Assembly: GCF_014648075.1 (NCBI RefSeq)
Contig: NZ_BMQK01000007.1
Span: 1-64,000, forward strand
Reading direction: 5' to 3'
DNA: 64,000 nucleotides
From: Streptomyces ruber
GTDB taxonomy: Bacteria > Actinomycetota > Actinomycetes > Streptomycetales > Streptomycetaceae
In this document: piece after piece, positions 15,979 through 23,920 of the stretch
How positions within the stretch are numbered: position 1 is the first letter of the stretch
Layout of the letters: each line of letters starts with the position of its first letter
The notes under the pieces: model-generated
Databases searched by the model: none
What the model was told of the DNA's origin: nothing
The model's input: only the letters and a program-made list of their open reading frames with translations
Translations under genes and position numbers: made by a program

Positions 15979-16026
15979 CGACGGCTCAGGGGTGTCCCGG
16001 TGTTCGGGGCACCCCTGAGCCGTCGT
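15979..16026. terminator. Bidirectional terminator between hemD and the first STAND gene
   Basis: A stem of ~22 bp (ACGACGGCTCAGGGGTGTCC / complement ending GAGCCGTCGT, one non-Watson-Crick position) with a short GTGTT loop lies between the convergent hemD and STAND-1 genes. Confidence 0.85.
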
Positions 16027-16043
16027 CGTGGGGGTCGGCCCGG

Positions 16044-18173
16044 TCAGCCGGTGGGGTCGGGTTGTGCGGGGGCCTGGTACGAGGGGTCGGGTGGGCGCAG
16101 GGCTTCGGTGATGCCGGTGTCGAGGTGGGTGTCGTAGCCGGTGCGGAAGGCGGTCCGATAGGCGTCGTCACCGAGGAGATGGCGGGTGCGCGCCTCGCAC
16201 GCCTGGCGGGCGGCGATGAGTTCGGGAATGCCCGCCTGAGGGCTGCCGAGGGTGTTCCAGATCTGGTCGGCGAGGCCGAGGAGCCGTGCGGTCTGTGCGG
16301 CGTCCCCGGCGGTGCCGGCGGCGGAGGCGAGCAGCTCGATGGTCACGGCGATGCCGAGGCTGTCATGCAGGCGGCGTTTGCCGTCCAGGGCGTTGCGGGC
16401 GTGGGCCATGGCCTCCTCCGCCCGTCCCAGGGCCAGCGTGGCGAGGGCATGGATGTAGTCGCTCCAGGCGCGGACATGGACCTCGCCGCGCCGGACGCAC
16501 TCGGCGCGCAGTTCCGTGGCGATCACCTCGGCGTCGTCGAACTGTCCGAGGTTGACGCGGACGAAGGCCGAGCTGGCCTGCAACTGGAACCACATCGCGG
16601 CGTACCGCCCGGTGCCGGGCCGAGTGCGCGGCGTCGCGTCGTACACCTCGGCCGCCTGCGCGTGCCGGCCGCACTCCGCGTGACCGACGCCCTCCAGGAA
16701 GGCGGCGGCGAACACGGAGGTGTCGTCGGTGTCCCCGGCCACGGCCTCGCGGAACTCGGCGGCGAGGCGGAGACAGGCCAGTCCGTCGCCCTGGACGACG
16801 GCGACCAGACCGCGGGCCAGCAGGGCCTTGGCGCGGGCCGGCCCGGAGCCCGGGGCCAGGGCCAGGGCCCGGTCCAGATAGTGACGGCCCTCGTTGGAGA
16901 AACCACGGGCGTACCAGAAGAACCACAGCGCCCCGCCCAGCTCCTGCGCGGCGTGCCCGTCTTCCTCGGCGAGGCAGCAGTCGAGTGCGGCCCGCAGGTT
17001 GGCGAACTCCTCGACCGTCCGGTCGTGCCAGGCGACCTGACCGGGCCCGGACCAGGCGGCGTCGGCGGTGCGGGACAGGTCCAGGAAGTGGGCACGGTGG
17101 CGAAGGCGCACCACCCGCTCCTCGTCCAGGCCGCGCAGCCAGTGGGCGCCGTACTCGCGGATGGTGTCGAGCATCCGGTACCGCTCCTGGGCCCCGGTCG
17201 GCTCCCAGACCAGGATCGACTTCTCCACGAGCGCCCCGAGCAGGGCCGGTACCTCCTGGCCGGGCAGCAGCTTGTCAGCGCAGACCTGCCGGGCCGCCTC
17301 CGTGTCGAAGGTGCCGGCGAACACCGACAGCCGCGCCCACAGCAACCGCTCGGCCGGGGTGCACAGCTGGTGGCTCCAGCCGATCGCGGTGCGCAGCGCC
17401 TGGTGCCAGGGCGGGTCGGCGTCGTAGTCCGGGCCGTCGGTGGTGCCGAGGATCGCGTAGCGGTCGTCCAGGCGCCGGTTCAGCTCGGTCACCGGCATCT
17501 CGCGCAGCCGGGCCGCGGCCAGCTCCAGGGCGAGGGGCAGCCCTTCCAGGCGGCGGCACAGGGCGGCCAGTTCGGTGCGGTTGGTGTCGGTGACGGTGAA
17601 GCCGGGTACGGCCTGCGCGGCCCGGTCGGCCAGCAGCACCACCGCGTCCGCCGCCTCGTCCTCGTCGGTCCCGGGCACCGGCAGCGGATCGAGGGTGAGC
17701 ACCTCCTCGGCGGCGGGCAGGCCGAGCGGGCGGCGGCTGGTGGCCAGGATCCGCAGGCCCGGGGCGATCGTCAGCAGCGTCGCCGCCATCTCCCGGCAGT
17801 CCTCGACGAGGTGCTCGCAGGTGTCCCACACCAGCAGTGCCTGTCGCCCGGCCAGGTACTCGGCGACCACCTCCAGCATCGGGCGGGTGGTCTGGTCGGC
17901 CAGCGGCAGTGCCTCGGCGATGGCGTACGGCAGCGCGTCCCTGCCCGCGCCGATCGGGGACAGTTCCACCCACCAGGCCCCGTCCGCGAAGCCCGGTTGC
18001 AGTTCGTCCGCGACCCGCCGGGCCAGCCGGGTCTTGCCCACCCCGCCCACTCCGGTCACGGTCACCAGCCGGTGCTCCCCGCACGCCCGTCTCACCTGCG
18101 CCAGCTCTGCCCGCCGCCCCACCAGGCGATTGCTCTCCTCCGGCAGGTTGCCCACCCGCCGCTCCGCCACCAC
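16044..18173 (-). CDS. STAND ATPase with TPR repeats, copy 1 (no DNA-binding domain)
   Basis: 709 residues, AfsR/COG3903-type signal-transduction ATPase. Residues 8-20 (GNLPEESNRLVGR) precede Walker A GVGGVGKT (41-48); Walker B LLVWDTCEHLVEDC (Asp117); sensor ILATSRRPLGLPA; GLPLALELAAARLRE. A winged-helix segment follows (WSHQLCTPAERLLWARLSVFAGTFDTEAA), then YRMLDTIREYG and ~350 residues of TPR-like helices (ALWFFWYARGFSNEGRHYLDRALAL). Relatives often end in a LuxR HTH; this one stops at DTHLDTGITEALRPP, and no HTH is visible at either end. It probably oligomerises on a ligand and acts on a partner protein. No phosphatase gene is present upstream, unlike copies 2 and 3, though the same promoter block is (18219-18306). 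Confidence 0.82.
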   Translation of the reverse strand: MVAERRVGNLPEESNRLVGRRAELAQVRRACGEHRLVTVTGVGGVGKTRLARRVADELQPGFADGAWWVELSPIGAGRDALPYAIAEALPLADQTTRPMLEVVAEYLAGRQALLVWDTCEHLVEDCREMAATLLTIAPGLRILATSRRPLGLPAAEEVLTLDPLPVPGTDEDEAADAVVLLADRAAQAVPGFTVTDTNRTELAALCRRLEGLPLALELAAARLREMPVTELNRRLDDRYAILGTTDGPDYDADPPWHQALRTAIGWSHQLCTPAERLLWARLSVFAGTFDTEAARQVCADKLLPGQEVPALLGALVEKSILVWEPTGAQERYRMLDTIREYGAHWLRGLDEERVVRLRHRAHFLDLSRTADAAWSGPGQVAWHDRTVEEFANLRAALDCCLAEEDGHAAQELGGALWFFWYARGFSNEGRHYLDRALALAPGSGPARAKALLARGLVAVVQGDGLACLRLAAEFREAVAGDTDDTSVFAAAFLEGVGHAECGRHAQAAEVYDATPRTRPGTGRYAAMWFQLQASSAFVRVNLGQFDDAEVIATELRAECVRRGEVHVRAWSDYIHALATLALGRAEEAMAHARNALDGKRRLHDSLGIAVTIELLASAAGTAGDAAQTARLLGLADQIWNTLGSPQAGIPELIAARQACEARTRHLLGDDAYRTAFRTGYDTHLDTGITEALRPPDPSYQAPAQPDPTG

Positions 18174-18218
18174 CGCGACCGTCCCCTTTCCCGCTCCCGC
18201 CCGCGCTTCCTCGCGCGT

Positions 18219-18306
18219 GGTGACTCGGTGCTAGCAGCGCGCCGGACCCGCCCGCAGCACTTCGGCCGCTTCGCCCGCGGCCCGCCACCGGAAGTGAGAA
18301 AGTGCC
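18219..18306. promoter_or_regulatory. Conserved upstream block, copy 1 (orphan)
   Basis: About 88 bp running from GGTGACTCGGTGCTAGCAGC through CGCAGCACTTCGGCCGCTTC to GTGAGAAAGTGC. It is nearly identical to the blocks at 20555-20642 and 23774-23860. Identity to copy 2 extends left through the STAND start. Here the right side does not lead into a phosphatase gene. Confidence 0.75.
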
Positions 18307-18386
18307 CTGCGTCTTCTTGCTCGGCGCAGGCGGTCGACGACCTGATCGGCGGAGACAGCAGTACATCGCCGTGGGTTCCGGCCTGA

Positions 18387-20510
18387 TCAGCCGGTGGCGC
18401 CGGGCTGTGCGGGGGTGTGGGGTGCCGGGTCGGGCGGGACGAGGGCCTCGGCGATGCCGGTGTCCAGGTCGGTGGCGTGGCCGGTGTCGAACGCGAGCCG
18501 GTAGCCGTGGTCGCCGAGGGCGGTCCGGGCCTGTCGTTCGCACGCCTGGCGGGCGGCCACCCACTGGGGCTGGCCCATCTGCGGCGCCCCCAGGGTGTCC
18601 CAGACCTGATGGGCCAGGCCGAGCAGCCAGGCCGCGCGCTCGGCCTGCCCGGCGGCGCCGGTGGCCACGGCGAGCGTGTCCATGAGCAGACCGATCCCCA
18701 TGCGGTCGTGGAGCCGGTGCTTGATCCGCAACGCCTCCCGGGCGTGGTGCTGCGCCGCGTCGGGCCGGCCGAGCGCCAGTTCGGCCTGGGCCTGGAAGTA
18801 GTCACCGAACGCGCGTGTCCATCGCTCGCCGTGCCGGTCGCACAGCGTGCGCAGCCGCTCGAGGTGGAGCAGCGCCTTCGCGGGCTCTCCCGCGGAGATG
18901 AGAGCGTGGCTACGGACCTGCAGGCCGAAGAGCGGGGCCAGGGTGAGTACGTCGTCCTTCTGCGGCAGGGCGAAGATGCGGTCGGCCACGGCCTCCATGG
19001 CCGCCAGGTCACCCCGCAGGGCCACGGCGCACACGAAGGCCCCCAGGGCGGGATCGAGGGCGTCGTCGCCCTGCTGTTCGGCGGCAGCCAGCCCTTCCTC
19101 GCTGCGGGCGGCGGCGGACTCCGCGTCGCCGAGGCCGACCGCGGCAAGCCCCGCGGCCCACAGGGCCTGGGTGCGCGCCCCGCTCGGTGCGATGTCCGCG
19201 GCCAGGGCGCGGTCCAGGTAGTGCCGGCCCTCCCGGGCGAACCCGCAGGCGTACCAGAAGAACCACAGGGCGCCGGCCAGCTCCAGCGCGGCGTGCCCGG
19301 CCGGCTCGGCCAGGCAGAACTCCAGTGCGGCGCGCAGGTTGTCGTGCTCGTCGGCCATGCGGTCGTACCAGGCGAACTGATGCGGCCCCAGCCAGGCGGC
19401 GTCCCCCGCGCGGGCCAGCGTGAGGAAGTACGCCCGGTGCCGGCACCGCAGCGCTGCCTCCTCGCCCAGCTCGTGCAGCCAGAACGTGCCGAACTCCCGG
19501 ATGGTGTCCAGCATCCGGTACCGCTCGCCGCCCCCTGTCGGCACCCAGGTCAGGATGGACTTGTCCGCCAGCGCGCCCAGCAGCGCCGGCACCTCTTCCC
19601 CGGGCAGCCGCGCGTCGGCGCAGACCTGCCGGGCCGCCTCCGCGTCGAAGCTGCCGGCGAACACCGACAGCCGCGCCCACAGCAACCGCTCGGCCGGGGT
19701 GCACAGCTCATGGCTCCAGCCGATCGCGGTACGCAGCGCCTGGTGCCAGCGCGGACGGACGCCGTAGGTCCCGCCGTCGGTGGTGCCGAGGACCGCGTAG
19801 CGGTCGGCCAGCCGCTTGTTCAGCTCGGTCACCGGCATCTCGCGCAGCCGCGCCGCGGCCAGCTCCAACGCCAGCGGCAGCCCCTCCAGACGGCGGCACA
19901 GGGCGGCCAGCTCGGCGCGGTTGGCGTCGGTGACGGCGAAGCCGGGCACGGCCTGTGCGGCCCGGTCGGCCAGCAGCACCACCGCGTCCGCCGCACCGTC
20001 GTCGTCGGTCCCGGGCACCGGGAGCGGATCGAGGGTGAGCACCTCCTCGGCGGGCAGGCCGAGCGGGCGGCGGCTGGTGGCCAGGATGCGCAGGCCCGGG
20101 GCCGCGGCCAGCAGCGTCTCCGCCGCCTCCCGGCAGTCCTCGACCAGGTGCTCGCAGGTGTTCCACACCAGCAGCGCCTCCCGCCCGGCCAGGTACTCGG
20201 CGATCACCTCCAGCATGGGCCGGGTGCTCTGGTCGGCCAGCGGCAGCACTTCGGCGACCGCGTACGGCAGCGCCTCCATGCCCGCACTGAGCGGGGACAG
20301 CTCCATCCACCACGCTCCGTCCCCGAAGCCCGGCTGGAGCTCGTCCGCCGCCCGCCGGGCCAGCCGGGTCTTGCCGACCCCGCCCACTCCGGTCACCGTC
20401 ACCAGCCGGTGCCGCCTGCACGCCCGCGTCACCTGCGCCAGTTCCGCCCGCCGCCCCACCAGACGATTGCTCTCCTCCGGCAGGTTGCCCACCCGTCGCT
20501 CCGCCGCCAC
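18387..20510 (-). CDS. STAND ATPase with TPR repeats, copy 2
   Basis: 707 residues with the same architecture as copy 1: GNLPEESNRLVGRRAELAQV, Walker A GVGGVGKT, Walker B LLVWNTCEHLVEDC (Asn replaces the Walker B Asp seen in copies 1 and 3), ILATSRRPLGL, GLPLALELAAARLREMP, winged-helix WSHELCTPAERLLWARLSVFAGSF, TPR half and a DTGIAEALVPPDP tail without HTH. The Asp-to-Asn change could weaken ATP hydrolysis. The GTG at 20510 starts MAAERRVGN as in the paralogues. It is divergent from the phosphatase at 20700 across 189 bp that include the conserved block. The nucleotide-binding and winged-helix parts are much closer to copy 1 than the TPR parts. Confidence 0.82.
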   Translation of the reverse strand: MAAERRVGNLPEESNRLVGRRAELAQVTRACRRHRLVTVTGVGGVGKTRLARRAADELQPGFGDGAWWMELSPLSAGMEALPYAVAEVLPLADQSTRPMLEVIAEYLAGREALLVWNTCEHLVEDCREAAETLLAAAPGLRILATSRRPLGLPAEEVLTLDPLPVPGTDDDGAADAVVLLADRAAQAVPGFAVTDANRAELAALCRRLEGLPLALELAAARLREMPVTELNKRLADRYAVLGTTDGGTYGVRPRWHQALRTAIGWSHELCTPAERLLWARLSVFAGSFDAEAARQVCADARLPGEEVPALLGALADKSILTWVPTGGGERYRMLDTIREFGTFWLHELGEEAALRCRHRAYFLTLARAGDAAWLGPHQFAWYDRMADEHDNLRAALEFCLAEPAGHAALELAGALWFFWYACGFAREGRHYLDRALAADIAPSGARTQALWAAGLAAVGLGDAESAAARSEEGLAAAEQQGDDALDPALGAFVCAVALRGDLAAMEAVADRIFALPQKDDVLTLAPLFGLQVRSHALISAGEPAKALLHLERLRTLCDRHGERWTRAFGDYFQAQAELALGRPDAAQHHAREALRIKHRLHDRMGIGLLMDTLAVATGAAGQAERAAWLLGLAHQVWDTLGAPQMGQPQWVAARQACERQARTALGDHGYRLAFDTGHATDLDTGIAEALVPPDPAPHTPAQPGATG

Positions 20511-20554
20511 CGTGACCGTCCCCTTTCCCGCTCCCGCCGCGCTTCCTCGCGCGC

Positions 20555-20642
20555 GGTGACTCGGTGCTAGCAGCGCGCCGGGCCCGCCCGCAGCACTTCG
20601 GCCGCTTCGCCCACGGACCGCCACCGCGAGTGAGATAGTGCT
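20555..20642. promoter_or_regulatory. Conserved upstream block, copy 2 (divergent promoter)
   Basis: The same ~88-bp block lies between STAND copy 2 (minus) and PP2C copy 1 (plus). On the minus strand TAGCAC (20569-20564) could be a -10 element about 55 bp from the STAND start. The GTGAGATAGTGC end lies ~58 bp before the phosphatase start. These assignments are guesses; conservation in three copies is what is seen. Confidence 0.65.
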
Positions 20643-20699
20643 GCGCGCCTCCTTGCTCACAAGCCGGGGCGAGCCGTGTTCATTACAGGAAGGGGTGCG

Positions 20700-21407
20700 G
20701 TGCACGCGGACGGCGCCCGATCGCTGCCGATGCTGATGGCCGAGGCTCGTCTCGCCCTGGCTGTCCGCGTCCGCCCCGCCGGCGGGGTCCGGGTGGGCGG
20801 CGATGTGCACGACGCCGTCATGACACCGGCCGGACCCCGGCTCCTCATCGGCGACGTCAGGGGCCACGGCCCCGCCGCCGCCCCGCTGGCCGCCGTCGTC
20901 CTGGCCGCCTTCCGGGACATCGCGGCCACCGAGGAGGACCCCGTCCGCCTCGTCCGCGCCCTCGATGCCCGCATCCGCCCCCACCTGGGCGAGGAGGACT
21001 TCGTCACCCTCCTCCTCGCCGACCTCCGCCCCAACGAGGTCCGCCTGGTCAACTGCGGCCACCCACCGCCCCTGCGCATCGACGAATGTCTCGTGCCGCT
21101 CGCCCCGCCCCTCCCCTGCCCGCCCCTGGGCCTGGACCCGGAACCCCAGGTCCAGCGCGCCAAGGTCCTTCCCCACCAGCGCCTGCTGCTCCACACCGAC
21201 GGCCTCACCGATGCCCGCGCCGCCGACGACACCTTCTTCTCCCTCGACGAGCACGCCCTCGGCGCCCTGCTCGCGCCCACCCTCGACGAGGCCCTCGACC
21301 GCCTCCTGGACCTCCTTCAGCGGCACATCGGAAGCGCCGCCCCGACCGACGACCTCACCCTGATGCTCCTACAGCCGGCCCCCGGCACCCACCTCTCACC
21401 ACCCTGA
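20700..21407 (+). CDS. PP2C/SpoIIE-type serine phosphatase, copy 1
   Basis: 235 residues, a stand-alone PPM phosphatase domain with no sensor or HATPase module. Metal-binding motifs are complete: GGDVHDAV (for GGDWYDA), GDVRGHGPAAAPLA, FVTLLLADL, LVNCGHPPPLRI, LLLHTDGLTDAR and TDDLTLMLLQP. The family removes phosphate from Ser/Thr of anti-sigma antagonists (RsbU, SpoIIE) or other targets. The GTG at 20700 has GGAAGGGG just upstream, and the same start spacing occurs in copy 2 at 23921. It is divergent from STAND copy 2, suggesting the ATPase controls or senses for the phosphatase. It lacks a membrane segment. Confidence 0.87.
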   Translation: MHADGARSLPMLMAEARLALAVRVRPAGGVRVGGDVHDAVMTPAGPRLLIGDVRGHGPAAAPLAAVVLAAFRDIAATEEDPVRLVRALDARIRPHLGEEDFVTLLLADLRPNEVRLVNCGHPPPLRIDECLVPLAPPLPCPPLGLDPEPQVQRAKVLPHQRLLLHTDGLTDARAADDTFFSLDEHALGALLAPTLDEALDRLLDLLQRHIGSAAPTDDLTLMLLQPAPGTHLSPP

Positions 21408-21562
21408 CGGTTCACGTCGGCAGGGGTGGCCCCGCGGCCACGGCCTCCTCGACGGGTTGAGCCGGCTTCACGGCGAGGCCGGGCCCTCGCCCGTCGGGAT
21501 GTTCCGGGCGGGCCGGGGTCAGCCGGAGGGGCAGCGGTGCGTCGCCGTGGGTTCCTGGCTGG

Positions 21563-23734
21563 TCAGCCGGTGGGTCCGGGCTGTGCGGGGGCGTGGTGCG
21601 AGGGGCCGGACGGGCGCAGGGCTTCGGCGATGCCGGCGTCCGGGTCGGTGTGGTAGCCGCCATGGAAGGCGGCCTTGTAGGCGTCGTCGCCGAGGAGGCG
21701 GCGCGCTTCCGCCTCGCACGCGCGCCGGGCCGCGACGAGTTCGGGCATACCCATCTGAGGGGTGCCGAGGGTGCGCCAGATCCGCTCGGCGACGCCGAGG
21801 AACCGGGCGGCCTGTGCGGCGTTCCGGGCCGCGACGGCCGCGGAGGCGAGCAGGTCGACGGCCATGGCGATACCGAGACTGTCGCGGAGGCGGCGCTTGC
21901 CGTCGAGGGCGGTGCGGGCATGGGTGGCGGCCTCCTCGGCCCGGCCCAGTCCCAGCGCGGCGAGGGCGCGCATGTAGTCGCCCCAGGCGCGGGCCCAGGT
22001 CTCACCGCGCCGACCGCATTCGGCACACAGATCGTCGGCGACGGCCAAGGCGTCGGCGAACTGCCCGAGGTGGACGTGGACGAAGGCCCGTGCGGCGCGT
22101 GCCAGGAACCACGCCGCGTCGTAGCGCCCGCGGCACGGCCGGGTGTGCGCCGATACGTCGAGTACCTCGGCGGCCCGCGTCTGGTGACCGCTGACGGTGA
22201 GACTGCCGCCCTCCAGATAGGCGGCGGCGAGAGGGGCGGTACGGTCGGTGTCGTCGGCCACGGCGGCTCGGAAGGCGGTGGCGAAACGGCTGCTGGTCTC
22301 CGTGTCGCCCTGGGCGATGGCGGCGATGCCGCAGGCCCACAGGGCCTTGGCCCGAGTCGGCCCGGGGGCCGGGTCCAGGGCCAGGGCCCGGTCCAGGTAG
22401 TGGCGGCCGTCCCGGGCGAAGCCGCAGGCGAACCAGAAGAACCACAGCACGCCGCCCATCTCCAGCGCGGTCCCTCCGTCGCCCTCGGCGAGGCAGAAGT
22501 CCAGCGCGGCGCGCAGGTTGGCGTGCTCGGCGGTCATCCCGTCGTACAGGGCCGCCTGGCCGGGGCCGATCCAGGCGGCGTCGGCGGCGCGGGCCAGGAC
22601 CAGGTAGTGGTCGCGGTGCCGACGGCGCACGGTCCGCTCCTCGCCCAGCTCGTGCAGCCAGAAGGCGCCGTATTCACGGAGGGTGTCCAGCATCCGGTAC
22701 CGCTCCCCGGCCCCGGTGGGCGTCCACTCCAGGATCGAGTCCTGCACCAGCGCCGCTACGAGGTGCGGGACCTGGGCGATGGGCAGGCGCTCGTCGGCCA
22801 GCACCCGGCGGGCCGCCTCCATGTCGAAGGAACCGGCGAACACCGACAGCCGCGCCCAGGCGAGCCGTTCGGCCGGGGTGCACAGCTGGTGGCTCCAGCC
22901 GATGGCGGTGCGCAGTGCCTGGTGCCATGGGGGTCCCTCCCTGCTCGAGCGGAGCCGAGAGCTTGGGGGAGGATCGGCGTCGCAGTCCGCGCCGTCGGTG
23001 TCGCCGAGGGTGGTGTAGCGGTCGGCCAGGCGCTGGTTCAGCTCGGCCGGCGGCATCTCGCGCAGGCGGGCCGCGGCCAGCTCCAACGCCAGCGGCAGCC
23101 CCTCCAGACGGCGGCACAGCGCCGCCAGCTCGCCCCGGTTGGCGTCGGTGACCGCGAATCCGGGGACCGCCTCGGCCGCCCGCTCGGTCAGCAGCACCAC
23201 CGCGTCGTTGCCCTCGGCCGCCGCATCGTCGGCCTCGGGCACCGGGAGCGGCTCCAGGGTGACCACCTCCTCGGCGGGCAGGCCGAGCGGGCGGCGGCTG
23301 GTGGCCAGGATGCGCAGGCCCGGGGCCGCGGCCAGCAGCGTCTCCGCCGTCTCCCGGCAGTCCTCGACCAGGTGCTCGCAGGTGTCCCACACCAGCAGCA
23401 GGTCGCGGCCGGCCAGGTACTCGGCGACCACCTCCAGCATGGGCCGGGTGGTCTGGTCGGCCAGGGGCAGCGCCTCGGCGATCGCGTACGGCAGCGCCCC
23501 TCTGCCCGCACTGAGAGGAGACAGCTCCACCCACCACGCTCCGTCCGCGAAGCCCGGCTGCACCTCGCCCGCGACCCGCCGGGCCAGCCGGGTCTTGCCC
23601 ACTCCGCCCACGCCCGTCACCGTCACCAGCCGCGACCGCCGGAACGTCTGCCCCACCTGGGCCAGCTCCGCCCGCCGCCCCACCAGACGGACCGTCTCCC
23701 TTGGCAGGTTCCCCACCCGCCGCTCTTCCGCCAC
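21563..23734 (-). CDS. STAND ATPase with TPR repeats, copy 3 (carries repeat insertion)
   Basis: 723 residues with the copy 1/2 layout: GNLPRETVRLVGRRAELAQV, Walker A GVGGVGKT, Walker B LLVWDTCEHLVEDC, ILATSRRPLGL, GLPLALELAAARLREMPP, winged helix WSHQLCTPAERLAWARLSVFAGSF, TPR half, no HTH. It is longer because a 39-bp piece (within 22925-22973) adds 13 residues, PPSSRLRSSREGP, between DCDADP and PWHQALRTAIGWS; copy 1 reads DYDADPPWHQALRTAIGWS at that point. The reading frame is kept. The GTG at 23734 has AGGAGGAG seven bases upstream. It is divergent from PP2C copy 2. Confidence 0.82.
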   Translation of the reverse strand: MAEERRVGNLPRETVRLVGRRAELAQVGQTFRRSRLVTVTGVGGVGKTRLARRVAGEVQPGFADGAWWVELSPLSAGRGALPYAIAEALPLADQTTRPMLEVVAEYLAGRDLLLVWDTCEHLVEDCRETAETLLAAAPGLRILATSRRPLGLPAEEVVTLEPLPVPEADDAAAEGNDAVVLLTERAAEAVPGFAVTDANRGELAALCRRLEGLPLALELAAARLREMPPAELNQRLADRYTTLGDTDGADCDADPPPSSRLRSSREGPPWHQALRTAIGWSHQLCTPAERLAWARLSVFAGSFDMEAARRVLADERLPIAQVPHLVAALVQDSILEWTPTGAGERYRMLDTLREYGAFWLHELGEERTVRRRHRDHYLVLARAADAAWIGPGQAALYDGMTAEHANLRAALDFCLAEGDGGTALEMGGVLWFFWFACGFARDGRHYLDRALALDPAPGPTRAKALWACGIAAIAQGDTETSSRFATAFRAAVADDTDRTAPLAAAYLEGGSLTVSGHQTRAAEVLDVSAHTRPCRGRYDAAWFLARAARAFVHVHLGQFADALAVADDLCAECGRRGETWARAWGDYMRALAALGLGRAEEAATHARTALDGKRRLRDSLGIAMAVDLLASAAVAARNAAQAARFLGVAERIWRTLGTPQMGMPELVAARRACEAEARRLLGDDAYKAAFHGGYHTDPDAGIAEALRPSGPSHHAPAQPGPTG
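22925..22973. repeat. Dispersed short palindromic repeat, copy 2 (inside STAND copy 3)
   Basis: CCATGGGGGTCCCTCCCTGC then TCGAGCGGAGCCGAGAGCTTGG and GGGAGGA, the inverse orientation of the copy in hemC. Alignment with the uninterrupted paralogue at ~17400-17430 shows a clean gain of 39 bp. Confidence 0.85.
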
Positions 23735-23773
23735 TGCGAACTCCTCCTCGTCCCGACGCGGCTTCTGTCCGCG

Positions 23774-23860
23774 GGTGAGTCGGTGCTAGCAGCACATCGG
23801 GCCCGCCCGCAGAACTTCGGCCGCTTCGCCCACGGCCCGCCGCCGGAGGTGAGAAAGTGC
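23774..23860. promoter_or_regulatory. Conserved upstream block, copy 3 (divergent promoter)
   Basis: The third copy of the conserved block, from GGTGAGTCGGTGCTAGCAGC to GTGAGAAAGTGC, lies between STAND copy 3 and PP2C copy 2. Sequence left of it (leader of the STAND gene) has diverged from copies 1 and 2, so the block itself is under selection or recently shared. Confidence 0.65.
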
Positions 23861-23920
23861 TCCACACCTTTCCGCCCGCAGGGACAGGAGGGGAGTCTGG
23901 TCAGCTCGGGGAGGGGTGTG

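Noticed and set aside
16062-18386. A 774-codon plus-strand frame antisense to STAND copy 1, and a similar one at 18417-20570
   Set aside because: These are mirror images of the STAND genes with no recognisable motif. The minus strand shows Walker A/B and TPR signatures.
16044-23734. Calling the three STAND proteins LuxR- or SARP-type transcription factors
   Set aside because: No LuxR HTH is present at the C-terminus and no OmpR-type wing at the N-terminus; only the ATPase and TPR parts are visible.
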